Of a stretch of 64,000 nucleotides of DNA, positions 59,487 to 64,000 are shown piece after piece. The notes beneath the pieces are model-generated. The model was not told the DNA's origin. It made no database searches and was given only the letters and a program-made list of their open reading frames with translations. The translations under genes and the position numbers were made by a program. How positions within the stretch are numbered: position 1 is the first letter of the stretch; each line of letters begins with the position of its first letter. The DNA lies in assembly GCA_934662565.1 (NCBI GenBank), contig CAKUKI010000003.1, forward strand, positions 1 through 64,000. Direction: 5' to 3'. This stretch comes from an uncultured Elusimicrobiales bacterium. GTDB taxonomy: Bacteria > Elusimicrobiota > Elusimicrobia > Elusimicrobiales > Elusimicrobiaceae.

Positions 59487-60290
59487 TCATATATTTTTGT
59501 TTTCCTCACAATTAGAAGCAGGTTTAGGAGCCCCCTCGTTATTCACAACCACCTTAATTTCCGGTTGGGCGGGCTTATCCTTTTTCTTAGGAGCGCGGAA
59601 GCCGCGTATGTTTTCGGGCAAATTTGGGCATAATTCGCGAATTTTAGCTTCCAAGGTATCCATATCTACCCTCACGCCGACTTTACGCTTAAAAACGCCG
59701 CTAATAGCCTTTAATACCTCATCGCTAAGTAAGACGCGAGCAATATTTTCTGTAGATAACGCACGTTTTTCCTCTAAAATAGACTCTTTTAAGCGTTTGG
59801 AAATGGCTTCGCGGCACAACGGAAGTAATACTTCTCGGTGGGCCGCTTGGCGGTGGCTTAGTTCCAAAACGTCAAAATCCCATACAAGAGTAGCCGTCAC
59901 GGGCTGGGCCTTTACATCTACATAGTATAACTGCCAGTAAATCCCATTGGAAAGGATACCCCAAGGAACATTTAGCGTGGAACAATACTCTATTACCTGC
60001 CGGACGTGTTTATTGAATTCTTTCTTTTCCGTCCCAACGCGCTTACATTCAAACACATAAAAAACCTTTTTATCGTCTTTAATGACCGCATCACAAGCAC
60101 GCCCGTTATTGTTGCCGTATTGTCCAAAGACATGTTCCAAATCATAACCGAACAAATCACATAGCATATCCATTGCAACCTTTTCTGTTGGCGGTTCTTT
60201 GGCATTTAACTCTTTTAAGCGCAGTAATTGCGTTTGGTATTTTTTGAGGTTTTCTTTTATGCGGGTGTCTACCCGTACTCCGAGATTCAT
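59487..60290 (-). CDS. Stand-alone HsdR_N-type nuclease-fold protein
   Basis: A 267-residue protein resembling only the N-terminal nuclease domain of type I restriction R subunits. A PD-(D/E)xK core is visible: GRACDAVIKDDKKVFYVFECKR (about 89-110) supplies the Asp and the Glu-x-Lys. HVRQVIEYCSTLNVPWGILSNG and YWQLYYV are typical for the family. No helicase, HsdM or HsdS is present. The C-terminal part is basic and ends in a low-complexity tail (APKKKDKPAQ). The ATG at 60290 follows AAGGAG. A long structured leader precedes it on the same strand. It may be a solitary nuclease or a partner of the kinase island. Confidence 0.75.
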   Translation of the reverse strand: MNLGVRVDTRIKENLKKYQTQLLRLKELNAKEPPTEKVAMDMLCDLFGYDLEHVFGQYGNNNGRACDAVIKDDKKVFYVFECKRVGTEKKEFNKHVRQVIEYCSTLNVPWGILSNGIYWQLYYVDVKAQPVTATLVWDFDVLELSHRQAAHREVLLPLCREAISKRLKESILEEKRALSTENIARVLLSDEVLKAISGVFKRKVGVRVDMDTLEAKIRELCPNLPENIRGFRAPKKKDKPAQPEIKVVVNNEGAPKPASNCEENKNI

Positions 60291-60605
60291 TGAGCATCTC
60301 CTTGTTATGAAATAATCTGCACAACAGAACCAGAAAGACGGGCCGGATATAAAAATGGCGGCTGCTATATCCGAGCCAGCTAGACTAACCCAAATATAAA
60401 CAGCCGCAGTTCCCTGCCCAAAGGGCAGGAAACACTCAACACAGGGCAAACGGGTAATTAGGCCGTTCACTCTGTGTTTAAAATTCGGCTGTTTTTGGAG
60501 TCTAGCTGTGCCTTTGGTATCCCAAAAGCGCACCGTATTCCCTATACGGTTCCAAAAACAGATTGAAATTGTGTCTAAGCCTCAAAAGGCTTAGGGTACT
60601 GCCAA
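60291..60605 (-). ncRNA. Candidate structured RNA/leader upstream of the HsdR_N-like gene
   Basis: Reading the minus strand, this stretch forms many helices (plus coordinates): P0 60575-60582/60587-60594 (8 bp); P1 60489-60499/60551-60561 (11 bp) closing a three-way junction with P2 60532-60538/60544-60550 and P3 about 60510-60517/60522-60531; P4 60398-60406/60486-60494 (9 bp); P5 60438-60444/60472-60478; P6 60413-60419/60423-60429; P7 60377-60386/60499-60508 (10 bp); P8 60344-60351/60366-60373. P1 and P4 share bases 60489-60494 and exclude each other; P1 with P7 would form a pseudoknot. A P3 wobble pairs only in the minus-strand RNA. It matches no RNA class that I can name. Confidence 0.6.
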
Positions 60606-60837
60606 AATTCTCCTTATTTACGAATAAATAAAAACAAAGTAAAAAGCAAATATAAACATATACTTTTACTATAAATAATATACCATTTTAGCCCTCAAAT
60701 AGGGGAACTTGTCATATGATAGGGAATGGACAAAAGGTACACATATTTCAGAATTATATATATACGTTGTATATTATAAATTCGCTTATTATATAATACA
60801 AGAAAAGAAGTATTAAATATTTTAAAAGAGTTATTTT
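60606..60837. other. Divergent A+T-rich promoter region
   Basis: Between the structured leader and the kinase gene. On the minus strand TGGTATATT (60685-60677) could be the extended -10 of the leader RNA. On the plus strand TATAAT (60792-60797) with TTGTAT (60767-60772, 19-base spacing) could drive the kinase. I see no gene here. Confidence 0.45.
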
Positions 60838-62010
60838 ATGCCTTTTGAACAAGAAAATCAAATTATAAACGCGTTTATGGAAAATAAATTGCAAGAATTT
60901 GGATGCGACACTAGTAATAAATTCTTTACGCTGTATTCACATGTTAAGAATGAAAAATTAAAATTATTATTTTCATCTTTACATGCGGCATTAAATGAGC
61001 TAATAAAGAAAATGAATACTCGCATTCCAGGGGGACATTTTTGGGCAAATGAAAGCCGATATTTATTATGGGTAATTCAAACAATTTATGAATTACATAC
61101 CAACTTAGCCAATACTCAATACGCCTTTGATATAGATACATATTATCAGCAATTTTTTACCAAAAGCCAGTCTTTTCTTCGCAGTTCAAATGGCAGTCAA
61201 ATCCCCGATGATTTTGAAAAGGTACAATTATATTATATTCAACCTATTTTCCGTCCTTTACAACATTTCAACAATATAAGGAATGATTTTTCTCAAGCCC
61301 TTACATTGATAGGAGAAGGGTCTTATGCTCAAGTATATAAGTATAACGATACGCTATATGACAAAACTTTTGTCCTCAAACGGGCCAAAAGAAATCTCTC
61401 TTCTAAGGAAATTGAGCGTTTTAAACTTGAGTTTACACAAATGAAAAAACTAAAATCGCCATATATTGTAGAAGTATATTCATATGACGAAGAAAATAAT
61501 CAGTATATTATGGAGTTTATGGATTGCACCTTATTGGATTTTATGAGATACAATAATGCGAACTTGAATCTTAACCAACGCAAAAATATTATTAACCAAA
61601 TTTTAAAAGGATTTTCCTATATCCGTGCTAAGAAGTTATTTCATCGCGATATTAGCCCTTGTAACATCTTAATCAAAAAATATGAGTATGATGTCAATGT
61701 CGTAAAAATATCGGATTTTGGATTAGTTAAATACCCCGAAAGCACTTTAACAACCGCAGAAACAGATTTTAAAGGAGTGTGCAATGACCCGGCTCTTCGG
61801 TTATGTGGTTTTAAAAATTACAATATGGCCCATGAAATTTATGCTTTAACCCATATTGTAATGTTTGTATTGACGGGAAAACAGAATTTCCAAGATATTA
61901 AGAATAAAGATTTGAGAGCATTTTTAGAAAAGGGCCAAAATCCAGATGCTTCCAAACGATTTAGAACTATTACGGAACTTAGAGAAAAAATTCCGTTTAA
62001 TGTCTCATAA
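60838..62010 (+). CDS. Ser/Thr protein kinase with an unknown N-terminal domain
   Basis: A 390-residue protein. The C-terminal ~245 residues are a eukaryotic-like kinase: glycine loop LIGEGSYAQVY (about 156), ATP-binding Lys in FVLKRAKR (about 179), catalytic loop FHRDISPCNILIKK (about 264) and metal loop ISDFGLVKY (about 290), all intact. The first ~150 residues are helical and unrecognised (SHVKNEKLKLLFSSLHAALN). Base composition is far more A+T-rich than the core, which suggests transfer. Such lone kinases occur in defence and mobile islands, but no target is evident. Confidence 0.85.
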   Translation: MPFEQENQIINAFMENKLQEFGCDTSNKFFTLYSHVKNEKLKLLFSSLHAALNELIKKMNTRIPGGHFWANESRYLLWVIQTIYELHTNLANTQYAFDIDTYYQQFFTKSQSFLRSSNGSQIPDDFEKVQLYYIQPIFRPLQHFNNIRNDFSQALTLIGEGSYAQVYKYNDTLYDKTFVLKRAKRNLSSKEIERFKLEFTQMKKLKSPYIVEVYSYDEENNQYIMEFMDCTLLDFMRYNNANLNLNQRKNIINQILKGFSYIRAKKLFHRDISPCNILIKKYEYDVNVVKISDFGLVKYPESTLTTAETDFKGVCNDPALRLCGFKNYNMAHEIYALTHIVMFVLTGKQNFQDIKNKDLRAFLEKGQNPDASKRFRTITELREKIPFNVS

Positions 62011-62102
62011 AAGAAAGGAATTATCTTACTATGCTTTTTTATCCTGATTTTATAAATAAAAATAACTGTTAGTTTTATAGAACATTGCACGGAAAGTCTA
62101 GA

Positions 62103-62696
62103 CTAAATATATTTTTTACAAATTTTCTCAACTTGTTCAATATTGCGTATTATCTGACTGGAAATTTCATCAACTTCCCTTTTAGTAGGTGTCTCCCAAA
62201 TAACTTGTTCTGCTTTTCTTACTTCTACCAAGCTTACAGACCGATAGTCACGAAATAGCCATAAACTATTGACAGAAATTTGGTGCAGAATTTCATTAAT
62301 CTCATTAAATTTGTCCAACAATTTCGCGTCCAATTTTATCATCGCTATATATTTCATCGCAGAGAAGGAAGAAATTAAATCTTTTGCTTTTTGAATTCTT
62401 AATTTTGGTGCTAAATAATATATGGGACATTTTTTATTATCTGAACTAGCTGTCTTCAATTGTTGTTCTAACTCTGATTCTTCATAATCCAACAGCACAG
62501 GACTTCTAATCCACGAAATAGTTTCCTTCATTTTATAAAACATTATCAAAATCTCTTCCGCAAGTTCAACTCTTCTCTTATATACATATTCTCTCCGCCA
62601 AGAGTGCAAACCATACATCGCGATAAGTAAAAGTCCTAAATCAGACATAGAACTCATTTCTTTTAAAATTACTACAATAGTTTCCCAAATATTCAT
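62103..62696 (-). CDS. Membrane-anchored protein, unknown
   Basis: A 197-residue protein I do not recognise. One N-terminal hydrophobic segment (about 18-32, SDLGLLLIAMYGLHS) is followed by a mostly helical cytoplasmic part with basic residues right after the membrane (RREYVYKRR), then charged helices up to KICKKYI. I chose the ATG at 62696, 9 bases after AAGGAAAA; an earlier in-frame ATG at 62738 is unsupported. It is convergent with the kinase, and its low G+C matches the islet. An anchor or effector role is guesswork. Confidence 0.55.
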   Translation of the reverse strand: MNIWETIVVILKEMSSMSDLGLLLIAMYGLHSWRREYVYKRRVELAEEILIMFYKMKETISWIRSPVLLDYEESELEQQLKTASSDNKKCPIYYLAPKLRIQKAKDLISSFSAMKYIAMIKLDAKLLDKFNEINEILHQISVNSLWLFRDYRSVSLVEVRKAEQVIWETPTKREVDEISSQIIRNIEQVEKICKKYI

Positions 62697-62782
62697 TAAA
62701 TTTTCCTTACAAATATATTCGTTTTTATATTTTATCACAAAACTACTGTATCAAAAAATTATAATACTCATTGAAGACAGTA

Positions 62783-62804
62783 CCCCAATAATTTTCCCGT
62801 CGAA
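62783..62804. repeat. Att-like direct repeat, right copy
   Basis: CCCCA, three bases, then ATTTTCCCGTCGAA; 20 of 22 bases match 58813-58834 at the tRNA-His end. The two copies bracket about 3.97 kb of A+T-rich DNA. Confidence 0.5.
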
Positions 62805-62842
62805 GCTAAGACGGAAATTTTTAATTGTATTTTGGCGCATTT

Positions 62843-62870
62843 ATCCCCGACTCTCGTCGGGGATTTGTTG
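62843..62870 (+). terminator. Hairpin, probable terminator
   Basis: ATCCCCGAC (62843-62851) pairs with GTCGGGGAT (62856-62864), followed by TTGTTGTTT. Confidence 0.55.
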
Positions 62871-63030
62871 TTTAGGGGAAAAAGAAACTCGTCATATACT
62901 GATTGGGTTAGGGCTAAACAGGCAAAAGAAAAGGCCTAAAAAGTATAAAAGTATCTTTTCGACCAAAACTTAACTACGGAAATTTAATTTTAAAAACTTG
63001 ATTTAAAAATTGCTAGAATACAAGAAGATT

Positions 63031-63972
63031 ATGGGACAGTTACAAAATACAAATAATATCGTTGGTTATTTAAAATATGAGGGGAACGCCGTCCAAGAGG
63101 GGATTATGGGCGCGGAGGATATCATTTCTTCTCTTAGTGGATTTCATAATGCCATTAAATTTTATTTAAAGAAGGAAGATCCCAGATATGAAAACTTGCA
63201 CTTTGATCTTCCTGTAAAAGTTCAACAGGGATGTCTAGAGTTTGTTGTTCCTCTACTGAAATGGGGAACAATAGTTTATGCTGCGGCAGCAATAGGACAA
63301 ATAGCTCAAAATGATTTTAAGGATGTTACTTCAAAAGATATTTTCTCATATTCATTAAAATGCATCAAAAATGTAATAAAAATCGCCAAACATTTAGGAA
63401 GTTTCAATAACAAAAATTTCAAAATGAGAAGTTCTTTAGGAAATGCTTTTATTACAATATATAATGATGCCGGGAAAGAACTTCTTGTCCACAAAGAGAT
63501 GCTTGATATGTATTTACAAACTCCACCCAGTTTACTAGAAAAGATGGCAAGTCCCATTGCCGCAGAAAGGGAATTAGAACTTGGATATGTTGATGAGGAC
63601 AACAACCTACAAAAAGAAACCATTTCTCTTACGGAAAAATATATATTTGCCAGTACTGAAGATGAAGAAGATATCCTACCAGAATTGATCCACGCAGAAA
63701 GTGTCGAACTCGTTGGAGAAGTAACTCGTGGAAATTCTTCTACAAATAAGCTGGGCATTAAATATAAAGAAAAAATTCTAACTTGTATTCCAGAAAAAGG
63801 TGATATTAAACAATATAAAGATTGCATATTTAGAAAATGCAAAATTTATGGCGTTGTAAACCGAGAAGATGAATTCGGTAATATTACCGAAAAGAAACCA
63901 AAAATAATCTTTTATAAACTCATTCCTATAGACGACGTCCCTCAGACTTTAGATTTATTTAGTTTGCATTAA
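63031..63972 (+). CDS. Islet protein of unknown function
   Basis: A 313-residue protein I do not recognise. The N-terminal ~110 residues contain GYLKYEGNAVQEGIM, a hydrophobic stretch WGTIVYAAAAIG (about 79-90) and VQQGCLEFVVPL. A helical middle (SLKCIKNVIKIAKHL) is followed by a beta-rich C-terminus with acidic runs (STEDEEDILPE) and KPKIIFYKLIPIDD. I chose the ATG at 63031; an in-frame TTG at 63010 is weaker. It lies outside the right repeat but shares the low G+C of the islet, so the acquired region may extend past the window. Confidence 0.55.
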   Translation: MGQLQNTNNIVGYLKYEGNAVQEGIMGAEDIISSLSGFHNAIKFYLKKEDPRYENLHFDLPVKVQQGCLEFVVPLLKWGTIVYAAAAIGQIAQNDFKDVTSKDIFSYSLKCIKNVIKIAKHLGSFNNKNFKMRSSLGNAFITIYNDAGKELLVHKEMLDMYLQTPPSLLEKMASPIAAERELELGYVDEDNNLQKETISLTEKYIFASTEDEEDILPELIHAESVELVGEVTRGNSSTNKLGIKYKEKILTCIPEKGDIKQYKDCIFRKCKIYGVVNREDEFGNITEKKPKIIFYKLIPIDDVPQTLDLFSLH

Positions 63973-64000
63973 AAATTTGATTCACTTGAACTTGCCCTCG

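Larger units (their letters stand above)
62697..63030. other. Intergenic region with islet right boundary
   Basis: About 330 bases without a gene. It holds the att-like repeat (62783-62804), an imperfect hairpin with a T tail (TTTCCCGTC/GACGGAAA, 62793-62822) and a second hairpin (62843-62864). I see no other clear signal besides A+T-rich sequence before 63031. Confidence 0.6.

Noticed and set aside
60377..60508. Group I intron in the structured leader
   Set aside because: The paired strands do not show the usual P7 core sequence pattern, and no exon junction is evident.
1..64000. CRISPR arrays and intact insertion sequences
   Set aside because: I found no regularly spaced repeats and no transposase gene anywhere in the window.

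Overview
The window reads as a chromosomal segment of a gut-type member of the Elusimicrobiota (Elusimicrobiaceae or 'Avelusimicrobium'-like). This is an inference from gene content. Two short type IV pilin-like genes carry the N-terminal signature common in that phylum (SRLGGFTLIELLVV). The segment also has an outer-membrane gene set, a monomeric [FeFe]-hydrogenase-like protein, a full-length NifU/NifS pair and compact operons with many 1-11 bp start/stop overlaps. By eye the core is about half G+C; the last ~5 kb is clearly A+T-rich and looks acquired.

Layout. 1-490: tRNA-Tyr (minus) with a 77-bp duplication of its 3' end and terminator. 492-13279: mutS-mutL, hpt-ftsH and a glmM-pdxJ-glmS-nnrD-hydrolase chain (mismatch repair, purine salvage, membrane proteolysis, cell-wall amino-sugar supply, PLP and NAD(P)HX repair). 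13331-19477: a HAD phosphatase, then a minus-strand block (glycerate kinase, an outer-membrane barrel with Sm-like repeats, a small membrane protein, recN, nadK). 19610-26604: nifU-nifS; an active-looking 5'-nucleotidase followed by a lipoprotein paralogue that has lost its metal ligands; dusB; rplM-rpsI. 26605-28112: a hairpin-rich non-coding stretch and a frameshifted pilin gene. 28355-34400 (minus): [FeFe]-hydrogenase-like protein, then a coupled cysK/secreted protein/cardiolipin synthase/EEP-nuclease chain, and a sugar O-acetyltransferase. 34533-43666: tripartite RND efflux pump, purB with a short archaeal-type purA, and a HAD phosphatase. 43733-58572: CNNM transporter, copA-csoR-nadE, deoB, an unknown gene plus a pseudo-GGDEF/EAL membrane protein, a second pilin gene, two MntP-like exporters, L-serine dehydratase, nitroreductase and a VanY-type peptidase.

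58740-64000: tRNA-His followed by an A+T-rich islet. A 22-bp imperfect direct repeat starts at the tRNA discriminator base and recurs about 4 kb downstream, as expected of att-like boundaries, but no integrase is visible. The islet holds a decayed HTH gene, a stand-alone HsdR_N-type nuclease-fold protein, a Ser/Thr kinase with an unrecognised N-terminal domain, a membrane-anchored protein and an unknown 313-aa protein beyond the right repeat. The nuclease-fold gene is preceded, on its own strand, by about 300 nt that folds by eye into many helices, two of them mutually exclusive and one a possible pseudoknot. This RNA-like leader is my best candidate for something undescribed.

A second recurrent theme is pilin regulation. 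Both pilin genes have nearly the same leader: a G/T-rich block, an 11-12 nt T tract and a 17-18 bp perfect inverted repeat ending just before the ribosome binding site. One of the two genes is split by a -1 frameshift at a slippery-looking heptamer. All functional calls come from reading motifs; no database search was possible.
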